Shown here: positions 1-10,303 of the stretch, piece after piece
Layout of the letters: each line of letters starts with the position of its first letter
Position numbering within the stretch: the stretch's first letter is position 1
Source: Stentor roeselii
Lineage: Eukaryota; Ciliophora; Heterotrichea; Heterotrichida; Stentoridae
Length of the DNA stretch: 64,000 nucleotides
NCBI GenBank assembly: GCA_006503475.1
Contig: RSEH01000032.1
Coordinates: 146,112 to 210,111 of the forward strand
Direction: 5' to 3'
The notes under the pieces: generated by a model
What the model was told of the DNA's origin: nothing
Databases searched by the model: none
What the model saw: only the letters and a program-made list of their open reading frames with translations
Position numbers and translations under genes: made by a program

Positions 1-19
1 GGAACAATGGTTCTTCAAA

Positions 20-2113
20 ATGCTTAAAACCGAGAACCAAGACCAAGAAGCCGTTTTCGACCTCTGCCTTCAAGAGCTATCAAAAGAAATCAGCCTGCAG
101 TGCATCAACAGTGCTCGAATCACAGTGATTTTATTCACCACTTTAAAAAAATTCTGGCAAAACCAAGTCTTCTTAGCAAGAGAAGAAGAAAAATTAAACT
201 TCAAAGAAGAAAATCTAAAAATGACAGAAAAAGTGAAACAAGCTTCAGAAGACGCAATGTTTTTCAAGTCTGGGATGGAAGAATACCTTCAAAAGTACCT
301 AAAAAGTGACGATAAAAGCCTTTTATTAAGTAGAGAAAACCACATTTTGAAGCAAGTTTTGATGAGAATTCAGCAGGAGTACAAAATCCAGACCCTTGAC
401 CTCTCCAAGATTTCCGACCTCATCATCGAAGACCTAAGCGACTACTCAAAAAGAACCCAAAAAAGAATAATCAACTCAATCATCCCAAAATGTTTCCAAA
501 ACATTCAAGTCCAAACAATTGAATCTCTCATCATCCAAACCCATTCAGCCCAAGTCCAAACTTCGCCTAGAATAGAAACTCTAGGAATTCAAGTCTCTCC
601 AGAAACACAAGAAAACTTCTCTCAAACAATAATCCCCAACCGTCGAAAGCGAAACTTAGGAATTTTTCCTCAATTTTCTTTGAAAATCTTTCCAAAACAG
701 CGAGTTTTCATTAAAGTTGACAGAAAAAAAGACCTAAAAGTAAATTTACCAAGAGCAGAGGTAAACTTTTCATCAAATCATGAAGAAGATCAAACTATTC
801 ATTCAAATCCTTCAAATAAATCCTTGATTCCAGGGTCGAGTTATTCAATGGGAAATTATTTTCATTCATCAAAACCTTTAGAGTTTTACAACGTTTCAAG
901 AAGACATTCACAAGTTTCTTCAAGTTCGTATTCAGAAGACTTGAAGCCTTCTCAAAGACTGGTCACTGTTCAAGAGCTTCGGCCTTTCACCCCTCAACCG
1001 GTGATAAAAAGTTCTCTGAAAAGAAGAAAAGTTGTAAATCTCAGCAAAAAATCAAAAGAAGTCCTCGAGTACTGCCTGGGGATGAATGCGAAAGACCTGT
1101 CGTATGAAGCGACTTTATCTGTTCGAACACTTGTAAAAACTATTGAGTCGATGTTTTACAGCTGCATTCCTCTTATGAAACTTGGAAAATTTAAAGGGTT
1201 TTTAGAACATGTTTATAGAAAGCTATCAAATAAGTACTCGCTAAAAAAAATGAAGGAAAAAAGACTCAGGGACTTAATTTCTGCTTCTATTCGAGAAAAA
1301 GACCTTCTTATGTCAAAACTCTTCCTAAGGTCCATTGGCGCTGGAAGTCTCATCGGCATGTCAAATTACTCAATTCACACTTTTAAAATCATTCTTCAAA
1401 TCCTCAACTTTTTCAACAACCATCCTTTCGCAAGTCCTTTTTTCACTTCAACTGGAAAAAAATTCGCATCAAAGGGAAAAGTTTTAGAAATTTCTCGAGA
1501 GTTATTTGAAAAAAGACTTGAAAAACAGGATTTTTTGAAACTTTTACATCAAGTCGAGCATCATACTGAGAGTGAATCTGGAATGGTTGACATTGAGTGG
1601 ATTGTATCTTACCTGGTCTTTCTTTTTGATACTTTTGAAAAGCAGGTCATTGCCGGGACTCAGAAAATGATGCAGGCTGTGATGGTTGTCCCTTCACTTT
1701 TCCCCAGCAAAGACGAATTTTTATTAGCTTTAAGAACTTTGCACGTCGATTTCGAGGTTTTTTTGAAAGATAAGACTTGTCTGAATTTTTTTCCTTTTCT
1801 CTCAGAAAAAGTCTCAGGAAAATCGTTGATTTCTTCTGCATTGATTGAAAAATTTGCTTTGTTTCGAGGACTTTTCAAGATAAAGTACGTGGAAAACTTT
1901 AAAAAAAAGCGAGAAAAAATAGAAGAAATCGAATTTGATGACTTGGCTTTTGTAGTTGACAATACAAATGAAAAATGCTTTGGAAGCCGACAAGCGAAAG
2001 ATGATCTTTTAGTGAAAATCTGGAAATTTCGAGAAGCTGGTGATCCTGACCTTTCTTTTTTGATTTATTCTCAGGAAGTTTCCCGACTTATAGAAAAACA
2101 AGTAAGTCATTAA
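20..2113 (+). CDS. Coiled-coil protein, possible axonemal dynein light-chain-like N-terminus
   Basis: A 697-aa intronless protein. Residues 10-45 (ELSKEISLQCINSARIT region) have the pattern of hydrophobic and Cys positions seen at the start of p28/AXDND1-type axonemal dynein light-chain domains, followed by a charged coiled coil to about residue 130. A middle low-complexity part (about 160-200) repeats short Ile-Gln-Val/Ala-Gln-Thr motifs. The C-terminal half (about 340-697) is helical and leucine-rich without a domain I can name. The ATG at 20 is the first in frame in the window. The stop lies 8 bp before the next gene, which reads the same way. The axonemal link is an inference from weak resemblance; the gene itself is secure. 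Confidence 0.72.
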   Translation: MLKTENQDQEAVFDLCLQELSKEISLQCINSARITVILFTTLKKFWQNQVFLAREEEKLNFKEENLKMTEKVKQASEDAMFFKSGMEEYLQKYLKSDDKSLLLSRENHILKQVLMRIQQEYKIQTLDLSKISDLIIEDLSDYSKRTQKRIINSIIPKCFQNIQVQTIESLIIQTHSAQVQTSPRIETLGIQVSPETQENFSQTIIPNRRKRNLGIFPQFSLKIFPKQRVFIKVDRKKDLKVNLPRAEVNFSSNHEEDQTIHSNPSNKSLIPGSSYSMGNYFHSSKPLEFYNVSRRHSQVSSSSYSEDLKPSQRLVTVQELRPFTPQPVIKSSLKRRKVVNLSKKSKEVLEYCLGMNAKDLSYEATLSVRTLVKTIESMFYSCIPLMKLGKFKGFLEHVYRKLSNKYSLKKMKEKRLRDLISASIREKDLLMSKLFLRSIGAGSLIGMSNYSIHTFKIILQILNFFNNHPFASPFFTSTGKKFASKGKVLEISRELFEKRLEKQDFLKLLHQVEHHTESESGMVDIEWIVSYLVFLFDTFEKQVIAGTQKMMQAVMVVPSLFPSKDEFLLALRTLHVDFEVFLKDKTCLNFFPFLSEKVSGKSLISSALIEKFALFRGLFKIKYVENFKKKREKIEEIEFDDLAFVVDNTNEKCFGSRQAKDDLLVKIWKFREAGDPDLSFLIYSQEVSRLIEKQVSH

Positions 2114-2121
2114 TTTAAACT

Positions 2122-3636
2122 ATGAAAACCCAAGAAAAGTCCTGCACGTGGGCAATAAAATCTCTGTGGAAAAGTAAAGCTTTGGACTATACAAGAGTAA
2201 ATCTCTTAGATACTGTTTTTTATGACCGCTCCAGTAGTTCTTATCATTGGTAATCTTTAATCAGGCTCTTCACTGATAAGTTCGGCCTTGTCAAGAAAAA
2301 AAGTCAGAAAAATTCGAATAAATCTGTCATTCATTCTAAGTTTTTGCAAGATTTCGGTGATCGGGATGTTTTTTCGCATAAAATCATTGGAAATACTTTT
2401 ACACCTGTCAATAAAGGAAATGTGGACTCTGGGATTTTAGATGTTATTTCACTTGATGTTGCTTTACAGGCTTTTCGGCCGTTGCTTGGAGATGAGTCGA
2501 CTAGGATTGTTTCCGAGTTTAAATTAGATGACGGAAGACCGGTTGTTAAACATATGAAAAGATACTTGTCTGATACTCAAGAAGTTGTGATTCCTCTCTC
2601 AGCTCAAAATTTGACTGAAGCTTTAAAAGTTAGTGGGGAGCAGGTGATTTCGTCAATAGAAAAAAACGCAAACTGTCGAGTCCTCCAAATCACCCTAATC
2701 TTCATCCAAGACACTGAAAGAAAAATCTGGCTGATGGGAAGCACCTCCTGCACCGTCTGCGAAAAAACACTGAACCGTTCAGCAACTCCAGGCAAAGCTC
2801 TAGAAAAGTTCGCTCTCGAAAGCAGCGCAACTCAAAGTTCCTTGAAACCCAAAAAACCCGGAGTTTTTTCCTTTAAAGAAAAATGTTCAGGTGACTTCTG
2901 CGACTACCTCCTCGACAAGCCAAGTATGCCAGAGGAAGACTTGGAAGACTTCATCACAAAAATTTCTTTAAACTACTCATCAGTAGATACCAACAAATAC
3001 AAACAAGAACTTGCTTCAACATGCATAGAAAAAGAATACGAAAAGTTGAGAATGAATAAATTAGTCAATCGAATCCCTTTTCGGTATATTTTAATTGGAA
3101 AGAAATTATTGGAAGGAAGGGTCAAAGGACAGGATATGATGATTTTGCCGGAAGAAGTGAAAAAAATAGATGAGCCTGAATATCGGCAACGTGATAAAGT
3201 TCCTAATGCACTTGCACATCCAAGTAGGATTTATGATGAGGCGAAAGTATGTGAAAGGTGTTATGTTGTTTATAATTTGATCAGAATTGTTAGGGTCAGG
3301 ACGAAAGAAGGTACTAATTTGCCAAGAATTTCTAGAGATGTTCCTTCTTATTATAATATTGATCAGCATTTACCTGAAAGTGATGAGAAAAGACTCAGTA
3401 AGTATGATAAGATGAAATTTGGAATGCTTTATAATTTAACTACTACTCAAAAAAGTGGAAATGATACTTTGAGTAAGGTGGAAGACTTGACTTCGAAGTT
3501 TATGCCGAATGATTATTTCTCGTCTTGGTCGATTAAAACCCAACAACAAAAAAACAACGAAAGCTGGCAAAAATACATTTCCTCCCTAAAGCGTAAAAGT
3601 GTTCTAAGAAATCGTTTAAAATCCACAAACCCTTAA
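2122..3636 (+). CDS. Conserved-type hypothetical protein, one 15-nt intron
   Basis: Unrecognised protein of 499 aa. The open frame from the ATG at 2122 is broken by a stop that disappears when the 15-nt intron 2250-2264 (GTAATCTTTAATCAG) is removed, joining codon TG|G. The first exon encodes an MKTQEKSCTWAIKSLWKSK start. The rest is a mixed alpha/beta globular protein with scattered Cys (CTVCEKTLNRSATPGKALEK around the middle) and a polar C-terminus. No transmembrane or signal segment is seen. It begins 8 bp after the previous stop, so upstream transcription signals must lie in the neighbouring coding sequence. It ends 7 bp before the stop of the convergent EF-hand gene. Confidence 0.8.
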
Positions 3637-3643
3637 CCATTAA

Positions 3644-4321
3644 TTATAACGACAAACACTTCGCAACATTTCTCGCTTGTTTAATTTGATGCTTGATAGT
3701 TTCAATATCTACTGAAATCCACTTAAACATCGCCGGGTACTTCATGACCATTTTCGCATAAGTTTCTTGTGTCCAGTATTTTCCTATTTCATCTTCTTGA
3801 GTTTCTTCTGACTTAAAAGTATTCCTCACAATCTTTTTAATCATTTTTCGACTTAATCCTTTAAAAGCTTTTTCCTGAATGACCGTCGTTAAAATGTCCA
3901 ACAAGTCCTTCGAATAAACTTTTTTGCATTGTCGCAAGTCAAAAATACGCAAAGACTGCTCAATTTTTTCTTTCATTCGAATGGCTGCCATTGTCGAGTT
4001 TTCTCGAATCATCAAGTCTTGATTTTCGCTTAAAATACTGATTCCTAGAATAAACTCACGGAAGTTTATCACTTTGTCGGAATTTGTGTCGAACATGTGG
4101 AAGATTCGCTCGATTAGAAGAGAACTTTCTTGCTTTTTGATTGAAAAACAAAACTCGGAAATGTCTATCACACCGTCTGGAGTGCGACTCTGGGAAATTC
4201 TGTAGAAGTGGCTGTAAAGACCCTCGATGACTGTTGGAAGAAGTAAGGACTGCTTTGAAAATTCTTCTAATTCTGACCTGCGAAGTTTAGGAGCTGCTTT
4301 ATGAGGTTGTTTGTTTCCCAT
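3644..4321 (-). CDS. EF-hand calcium-binding protein, calcineurin B/NCS-like, probably myristoylated
   Basis: A 225-aa protein. The start MGNKQPHKA is a good N-myristoylation signal (Gly2). Residues 78-89 (DTNSDKVINFRE) form a canonical EF-hand loop with Asp1, Asn3, Asp5 and Glu12. The preceding hand (about 46-58, RTPDGVIDISEF) is degenerate. The C-terminal half is helical with further weak hands. Length and layout match the calcineurin-B/CBL/neuronal-calcium-sensor superfamily, so a membrane-tethered Ca2+ sensor regulating a kinase, phosphatase or channel is likely. The start codon is directly preceded by a TATAA-like motif (CAATATAAATG on the minus strand). The exact subfamily is not resolved. 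Confidence 0.85.
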   Translation of the reverse strand: MGNKQPHKAAPKLRRSELEEFSKQSLLLPTVIEGLYSHFYRISQSRTPDGVIDISEFCFSIKKQESSLLIERIFHMFDTNSDKVINFREFILGISILSENQDLMIRENSTMAAIRMKEKIEQSLRIFDLRQCKKVYSKDLLDILTTVIQEKAFKGLSRKMIKKIVRNTFKSEETQEDEIGKYWTQETYAKMVMKYPAMFKWISVDIETIKHQIKQARNVAKCLSL

Positions 4322-4697
4322 TTATATTGATTTCGGTTAAGTTGATTGTTTTAGGTTCAGTAGATTTGGGAAGATCAGTTTGGAGATATTGTTGTAAAAG
4401 ATTTTTAAGAAAGTGAAAAAAATTGTTAAAGACTTATAATGGAAAAATGTGGAATGTGAATGAAAAAGCGATGAGGTTTATTACTAGAATGATCAAAGAA
4501 GATGCACATTTAGAGATGAATTTATTATTAACAAGTGGTTGAATAAGAAACTTTAAAGAAATGCGTTAAATAAAAACTTCAAAAAGAATTTTTATCATTC
4601 TTTCTCCCCACATCTATTGAACTATCAGTAATCAGTAGAAAATTTCAGCACTTTAATCATGATATGAGCACAACTGAATCTAATATAATTATTAATC
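4322..4697. other. Intergenic spacer between divergent genes
   Basis: A 376-bp AT-rich spacer between the divergent EF-hand gene and the small gene at 4698. It contains a 31-codon ATG frame at 4447 with nothing to support it. Otherwise only presumed promoter sequence is seen. Confidence 0.5.
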
Positions 4698-4949
4698 ATG
4701 AATTTCTTAGAAAATCTGTAAGTCTCAAACAGGTCACACATAGCAAGGTGCTTTTCTTGTTGTGATTCTAAATATATCCTGAAGTTCGAACAGAAAAACG
4801 AATTAAACTGCGAATTCTCTCCAAGAACAAGGTCCGAAGAGTCTTTTCACTACAAATCTGAAGAACGACTTACTACTTGTCCAAGTCACTACCGCTCGAA
4901 CGCTGTGATGGAGACTATTGAGGAGCAGCAGAGTTCATTTGAACTGTAA
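4698..4949 (+). CDS. Small cysteine-containing hypothetical protein, one 15-nt intron
   Basis: A 78-aa protein visible only after splicing. Exon 1 (4698-4717) encodes MNFLENL. Intron 4718-4732 is GTAAGTCTCAAACAG. Exon 2 (4733-4949) continues in frame with SHIARCFSCCDSKYILKF and ends in EEQQSSFEL. The exons total 237 nt, exactly 79 codons. A CFSCC cluster could be palmitoylated, but no family is recognised. The canonical 15-nt intron that rescues the frame is the main evidence that this is a gene. Confidence 0.65.
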
Positions 4950-5223
4950 GTTTTGGGCGAATCTAATAAATTCTTAATTCAATTTTCATTGGTAGTCACT
5001 TTTTTAATCTTTTATAGAATGATGATCATCTAAAATCAAGAAAGTTAGGTCTTTGTTTTATCCAGGATTTTCAGTAGTAAAGCCCTTATTGGTAAAATTA
5101 AGATTTTTTAAATTATTCATTGAAAATCAGTTCAAAGGCATTATAAAATAATTTTAATTAAAAATCCAAGAAAATCTATAAAACTACTGAAATACGATGA
5201 AATAATCAAAAATCTTTATCATC

Positions 5224-6378
5224 CTAAAAGAAAATCTGAGAAGGTCCTCTATAAACCGGACTTCCATAACTTCTTCCATCAAGAGGAAATTTTCCATTCA
5301 AGGCATTCCTCCCAGGCGATGCAACAATAGTGCCTCCTTGAATCTGCAAAGCAGTTCTTTTCTCAGAAAACAAGTCTTTATTCATAATCTGTTCATTCCT
5401 ACTCAATACATAAGGACTACTTCTATGACTTTTTGCCTCCAAATTCTGCAAATTAAGCTGATCTCGATAATTCTTTTTTCTTTCAAGTTCCAAAAGTTTA
5501 CTGACAGTTTCTGAATGTTTCATTTCTTGATTTCTTCTGAAGTTCTCCTCGAATTCCTTTTTCTTTTCATTTAAAGTTTTAAGATTTTCGATTTCCTTCT
5601 GTTCAAGAACCTTTTTCATTGAGTTCTGAGCAGCGATCTTCGTTTCGATTCGCTTTTGAGAAGAGAGTTGATCATCAAGAAGTCTTTTTTGCTCAGCTTC
5701 TTTGATTCCATTCGAGATCCATTGACTGACAAGCTGGTCTTTTTCATGAGTTTTTGAAAGAAATGATTGAAAATTGTGAACTTTTTGTTGTTGCTTGATG
5801 TTCATCATTTGTAAGTAGTCTTTGTGCTCTTTTTCACGTTTTTCGTCTTGTTTACGTTGATCTTCTAGAAGACGTGCTTCGAGTGCTTGTTCTTGAATTT
5901 TTGATTGGATTTTTAGGTCTTTTTGGATTTCAACCATTTTACGGATTTCTTGTTGTTGTTTTAGGATGGCTTCTTTTTTTTCTCGCTGTTTTTGAAGTTC
6001 TTGATCGAGTTTCGCTTGCATGTAGTTTAAGTATCGTTGGTCTTCTTTCCAAGTGCGTATTTTGTCCTGTTCTTTATTTAAAAGATGTAGGTTTTTATGT
6101 GAATCTAAAACATTACTCAGCTGTTTTTGCCTTTCAAGTTCCTGCATCTTTCTTTCCTTTTCAACAACTTTTAAATTTTTTACATAGCGAACAACTTCTT
6201 CTCCCTCTTTCTCCTTCTGAGCGATTTCATCTTCCTTCTGTATCTGTTTAACGAAAATCATAGAGTCAAGTTGTTTTTTATAAATTTTCTGTTCTTTTTT
6301 AACTCGATTCTTCTCATTCTGCAAGAACTCAGCTTCTTTTTCAGCTTTCGCCTTTTGTATTTGTGCCCAGTCATTCAT
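5224..6378 (-). CDS. Coiled-coil protein, trichohyalin/plectin-homology (CFAP45/53)-like
   Basis: A 384-aa protein that is almost entirely Lys/Glu/Gln-rich alpha-helix (residues 5-310), followed by a Ser/Gly/Pro-rich tail (LQIQGGTIVASPGRN region) ending SQIFF. Density and heptad character resemble the TPH-domain family that includes CFAP45, CFAP53 and MNS1, proteins that line or bind axonemal microtubules. In a ciliate a ciliary or cortical microtubule role is plausible, but no diagnostic motif separates these families. GATATAAAAT precedes the start. The next minus-strand gene, also a coiled coil, ends upstream only 21 bp away. Confidence 0.75.
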   Translation of the reverse strand: MNDWAQIQKAKAEKEAEFLQNEKNRVKKEQKIYKKQLDSMIFVKQIQKEDEIAQKEKEGEEVVRYVKNLKVVEKERKMQELERQKQLSNVLDSHKNLHLLNKEQDKIRTWKEDQRYLNYMQAKLDQELQKQREKKEAILKQQQEIRKMVEIQKDLKIQSKIQEQALEARLLEDQRKQDEKREKEHKDYLQMMNIKQQQKVHNFQSFLSKTHEKDQLVSQWISNGIKEAEQKRLLDDQLSSQKRIETKIAAQNSMKKVLEQKEIENLKTLNEKKKEFEENFRRNQEMKHSETVSKLLELERKKNYRDQLNLQNLEAKSHRSSPYVLSRNEQIMNKDLFSEKRTALQIQGGTIVASPGRNALNGKFPLDGRSYGSPVYRGPSQIFF

Positions 6379-6399
6379 ATTTTATATCAACTAAACTAT

Positions 6400-6960
6400 T
6401 CAAACCGCTTCAAATAAAACTTTTTGCAAGCGATTTTTAAAGTTTTTCATCAAATCATCAATTTGTTCATCACTCACTCTAACAACCTGCATTTTACTTT
6501 TCAGTCTTTTGTTCTCATCAAGCGCTTTTTGCAGTTCTTTTTCAAGAACCCTTGCTTCTTCATTCATATCTTCTAAAATCATTTTATCGGACTTGTGTTG
6601 TTCTTGGTCTTCTGTCGGGGTCTTGAAAGACTCGGGCTCTGCTTGTTTCTTCTTTTTTAAAGAAGTCGCCCTTGGCGACTTCAGAGTTTTTGAGGAGACC
6701 AGCTTTGACTTTATCATCGTTTTTGAACTTGGCAGTGCTGATGGGTTTAAGGATGGAATTTGAAGGTTTAGGAAATGGCTGGCTTTGTGAGGACTTCGCA
6801 TTGTTTGGAGAAGGTCTCGTCCTTGGTCGGAATGCTCTAAATCTGCACGATTTGAAAATAATAACTTTTGAGTACTTGTTAGGGTTTTGGGAAGTTGAGA
6901 GTCGGATGTCGCTTTGTTTAGGGTTTGAGGTTTCTTTTTGATTTTTAGACTTGATGGCAT
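6400..6960 (-). CDS. Hypothetical protein with C-terminal coiled coil
   Basis: A 186-aa protein. Residues 1-110 are basic, Ser/Lys/Pro-rich and probably disordered. Residues 115-175 form a coiled coil (DMNEEARVLEKELQKALDE). The protein ends NRLQKVLFEAV. It lies head-to-tail with the larger coiled-coil gene downstream, 21 bp apart, suggesting related roles or simply compact packing. No family is recognised. Confidence 0.7.
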   Translation of the reverse strand: MPSSLKIKKKPQTLNKATSDSQLPKTLTSTQKLLFSNRADLEHSDQGRDLLQTMRSPHKASHFLNLQIPSLNPSALPSSKTMIKSKLVSSKTLKSPRATSLKKKKQAEPESFKTPTEDQEQHKSDKMILEDMNEEARVLEKELQKALDENKRLKSKMQVVRVSDEQIDDLMKNFKNRLQKVLFEAV

Positions 6961-7300
6961 TTTTAATTGTTTGGATTTGGAGGATTAGCAGGGTTAGGAT
7001 TGGATGGAAAGTGGAGTGGATGTGATGGTTTTCGGTGATTTTAATTATGTTTTTTGGAGTGGTTTGGAAGGATTTGTTAGTTTATATTAGTTTTGAGAGG
7101 AAGAAATTGAGAACTCTTGATTTTTCTGAAACTTACTAGGTAATATTTATCAGAAAATGTTCGAAAACTAAAAACATTAAAATTTGTGAAATACCTCAAA
7201 AACAATAATTCTCCAAAATATGAAAAATCAAAAACCTTTTCTTTCATACCATTACCATTGAAAAACTAAAATATATTAATTAAACATAATTCCTCATCTC
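6961..7300. other. Intergenic spacer
   Basis: A 340-bp AT-rich spacer between two minus-strand genes. It holds the presumed promoter of the gene at 6400-6960 and the 3' flank of the gene at 7301-9454. I see no other structure. Confidence 0.5.
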
Positions 7301-9454
7301 CTAAATCAAAATCGCAATAATAATCCACCTAAGCCTCACCAAAATCTCCTCAAAGTCGAGGCAAACCAGTCCAAAAACAGCTTGAACAGATGCAATCATT
7401 CTCACATCTTTTTTAACCAAATCAACAACAAAAACAGCTCCAACAGCATGATCAGCAACAAACAATTTATTATCTAAATAGCAAAGTCCTTGAGGATCAA
7501 TAAATCCATAATCATTCAAGATTTCTTCACTCATTTTCAACAAATTGAAGCAAAACACAGCTCCTTCAACAGAATAAAATATTTTATTATCGCCATAAGC
7601 GATTCCAGAAATTTTCTTGCTTCTTGTCAACAAATAATTTACTTTGTATTGATTTAAACTTTCTACTTCAGATGCTGCATAATTGATAAAATTGTGTTCT
7701 TTTTCAGATGTCGTGAAAAATAAAAGACCACTGCTGCTGAATGTTAAAGACTCGGGGTTTGTTAGTTTTTTGTTTTCTTTGGAATTTGAATAGATTGTGA
7801 AATATTTGTTTTGAAAACCTGAGAAAAGGTCGGCAAAACTTATGAAGTTTATTGAGTTTTTCTTGGTATCTGTGAAGTAAAGGTTTCCGTAAAAGTCGAC
7901 TTTGCAGTCTCCAGGGTCACCTGAGTACACTTTAACATAAAAATCATGAGCAATCGCCAATTTTCCCTTCTTAATCCTGATCTTATACTGAAAAATCCTT
8001 CCATCTTTCTTTCCAACTTTCTTATCAACAACATACAAAAACATATGATCCCTATCAAAACATGCACTCACAGGAGCTCGAAACCCTTCAAGCAACAAAT
8101 AAATCCCAGACGGTTTCCTCAAAGGCAATACCCAAACTTTCCCAGTTCCTTCCTTATCCCCAAAAAAAGTAGTTAAAACCACAAAACTTCGATGAAAGAC
8201 CTCAACTTGAGTATCATTAAATTTAAAATCATCTTCATTCAAGCGAAGCCCAGTCTCTTGTATTAAATTTCCATCAGGTGTTGCGATATCATTCGAGGAA
8301 TTTCCAGTTGCAACAATAGGAATATTTTCCGAAAAATTCAAAGAAACCTCCATCATTTTCTGGTATTCATCTGCAGTTAAATTTTCCGAATTCGTCACTT
8401 TTCCAAGTACCAAACTAACTTTTCCCTGATAAATAAAAATCAAATTTTCTTGAATAATTTCTAAAATTTCATATAAAACCCTTTTTTCTTGAGTTATCTG
8501 CTGAAAGTCAACAATTGCGAAATTCATTAAAATTTTTTCATCATAATCTAAATCCTTTTCTATTTCGTTATACTTTTCTATTTCCAGCTTAAGATCTTCA
8601 GAGTTAATCAAAACTTGTCCATTTTGGTCGATATATGAAAGTCTTACCTCTTGTAAAGAGTCTGCTATTTGTTGAGCTTTTGACTCCGGCTTCGGGTAGT
8701 CTGGGAATTCCCTGAAACACGAGAAAGACTGACTCAGTTCTTTAAAATTTGAAGAGATTTCAAAGCTGTATTGAAAAAGAGCTGAATTTAAAAGATAGTC
8801 AAATAAAGGAAGAGAAGAACTTCGAATTTTTAAGATGTTTGAAAACTTTTCAATTAATGAATAGTTTGATGAGCTTGCAGGTGGAAGACTTGAAGACTTC
8901 AGGATCAGTGAATGGTCGAAGAGAATTGACAGGAAATTCAAAAGGATTGATTGAAGCACTGGAGATTGTTCTTGGCTTTCTTTTAGTAAGAAGGAAGGAT
9001 ATTGCTTCGGTGGAGAAAGGAGAGTAGATGAATTTTTTGGAAATTTTAAGTCTTGTGGGTTTATTGGGAATAGAAGTAATGAACTGTCTTCTAGTTCTGA
9101 TTTTATTGAGTTTATTAACTCTTGGAACTCGGAGTTTGGAGATGATGCAGGAAGTTGGCATAAATTGTTAAGTGATGAGAAAATATTAGTGTTTTTTGTG
9201 AATTTGTACTGATAATTTGAATCTTCGATAATAATTAGCTTCTGGTGTATGAATTGTGCAAAATTATGCATATCGTTAGTAAATAAAGATCTCTGATTCT
9301 CAGATAATTCATCAAACTCACTATCAAATCTAAAATCATCCAATTCTTCAAACAAAAAATCTCCCATCTCATTTCCCGATTTCAAAAACGCCTGCCTATC
9401 ATCATCATTAAGCCCAATTACAAAAACAGCTTGAATCAAAAAAAAAGCCTTCAT
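7301..9454 (-). CDS. Secreted or vacuolar protein with NHL/YVTN-like beta-propeller C-terminus
   Basis: A 717-aa protein. The N-terminus MKAFFLIQAVFVIGL is a short signal peptide. Residues 20-380 are acidic, helical and of unknown family. From about residue 400 repeated blade-like strands appear (MFLYVVDKKVGKKDGRIFQY, GNLYFTDTKKNSINFI, GLLFFTTSEKEHNFI, NKIFYSVEGAVFCFN, NKLFVADHAVGAVFVVD), typical of six-bladed NHL or SMP-30-like propellers. The very C-terminus (LRWIIIAILI) is a short hydrophobic tail that could be a GPI-anchor signal. A surface or lumenal binding role is inferred. The start is preceded by GATATAAATTAAC. Confidence 0.75.
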   Translation of the reverse strand: MKAFFLIQAVFVIGLNDDDRQAFLKSGNEMGDFLFEELDDFRFDSEFDELSENQRSLFTNDMHNFAQFIHQKLIIIEDSNYQYKFTKNTNIFSSLNNLCQLPASSPNSEFQELINSIKSELEDSSLLLFPINPQDLKFPKNSSTLLSPPKQYPSFLLKESQEQSPVLQSILLNFLSILFDHSLILKSSSLPPASSSNYSLIEKFSNILKIRSSSLPLFDYLLNSALFQYSFEISSNFKELSQSFSCFREFPDYPKPESKAQQIADSLQEVRLSYIDQNGQVLINSEDLKLEIEKYNEIEKDLDYDEKILMNFAIVDFQQITQEKRVLYEILEIIQENLIFIYQGKVSLVLGKVTNSENLTADEYQKMMEVSLNFSENIPIVATGNSSNDIATPDGNLIQETGLRLNEDDFKFNDTQVEVFHRSFVVLTTFFGDKEGTGKVWVLPLRKPSGIYLLLEGFRAPVSACFDRDHMFLYVVDKKVGKKDGRIFQYKIRIKKGKLAIAHDFYVKVYSGDPGDCKVDFYGNLYFTDTKKNSINFISFADLFSGFQNKYFTIYSNSKENKKLTNPESLTFSSSGLLFFTTSEKEHNFINYAASEVESLNQYKVNYLLTRSKKISGIAYGDNKIFYSVEGAVFCFNLLKMSEEILNDYGFIDPQGLCYLDNKLFVADHAVGAVFVVDLVKKDVRMIASVQAVFGLVCLDFEEILVRLRWIIIAILI

Positions 9455-9526
9455 GTTAATTTATATCACTAAAATCATTAACCAATTCCATTTAATCTGA
9501 ATATCTTACCACAATTAACCCTATCC

Positions 9527-10303
9527 TCAAATCTCTTCGCTTTGCAACAAACAATAAAACATTTCAATATCAAATTTCCTAAACACCTGAGGATTCGTCA
9601 TTTTTTTCAACACTTCTCGATTCCTAACAAAATTTCCCTTAAAAGTTCTCAACTTATCCCAAAAGTCAACTCCAGTAAACAAAGCAACAATTTCTTGAGG
9701 AACACAAATTTGATGCATCCTAAAAGCAAAAAAAATCGCAATAACAGCCTCATCAGAAGGAAGCAACTGAAGATCATAAATGATTTGAATTGAAATCAAG
9801 AAATCTTCAGCATTTTTTTGAACTTCCTGAGAAATTCCATAGATTTTGCAAATAAGTGAGAGAAAATCACAGCAAACTACGAGATCAAGTTCAAAAAGAA
9901 GAGTAATCACGATGTTTTGCTCTAGTTTTTTCACGTCTTCAGGGGAAAACCGGTCTCGAGCGATTCGAGTGACGAAGACTTTCAGGCTGTAATGAGCCAC
10001 GTCTTCAAATTTACTTGCAAGGAACATGCAAGTCACTCCAATCAGGTGAATGTCATTTGATGAAAGAGTCAAAAAAGTGCTTTGCAGGTACTTGTCAAGG
10101 ATTTTCACTGATAAAAAGAAAACTTTGACTGAAAACTCGAATTTCATGCAGACTTCAACCATCCAGTTTATCATTCGACTACGCATAAAAGAGTCGATTG
10201 AATGGTTTGATAAGGAATTGGTTGATAAGGAAGTTCTTTCTTTATTTTTCAGGTTTGAAATCACTTGACTGTAGAATTGGAAATCGGAAAACTGCGATTT
10301 CAT
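9527..10303 (-). CDS. Cyclin
   Basis: A 258-aa protein with a complete N-terminal cyclin box. RSRMINWMVEVCMKFEFS matches the R-x-x-L/M-I-x-W-M-V-E-V-x-x-x-F/Y core that contacts the CDK. It continues with VKILDKYL and then GVTCMFLASKFEDV (the family pattern is LQLVGVTAMFIASKYEE). A shortened C-terminal fold follows (about 150-240). It lacks a long N-terminal degron region; the protein starts only about 40 residues before the box. B- or A-type affinity is likelier than D-type from the WMVEV sequence. It should bind a cyclin-dependent kinase to control the cell cycle or cortical morphogenesis. Confidence 0.85.
   Translation of the reverse strand: MKSQFSDFQFYSQVISNLKNKERTSLSTNSLSNHSIDSFMRSRMINWMVEVCMKFEFSVKVFFLSVKILDKYLQSTFLTLSSNDIHLIGVTCMFLASKFEDVAHYSLKVFVTRIARDRFSPEDVKKLEQNIVITLLFELDLVVCCDFLSLICKIYGISQEVQKNAEDFLISIQIIYDLQLLPSDEAVIAIFFAFRMHQICVPQEIVALFTGVDFWDKLRTFKGNFVRNREVLKKMTNPQVFRKFDIEMFYCLLQSEEI

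Noticed and set aside
5874-6251. 125-codon plus-strand frame opposite the coiled-coil gene
   Set aside because: It is the antisense shadow of Lys/Glu/Gln-rich codons, giving a Leu/Phe-rich artificial peptide.
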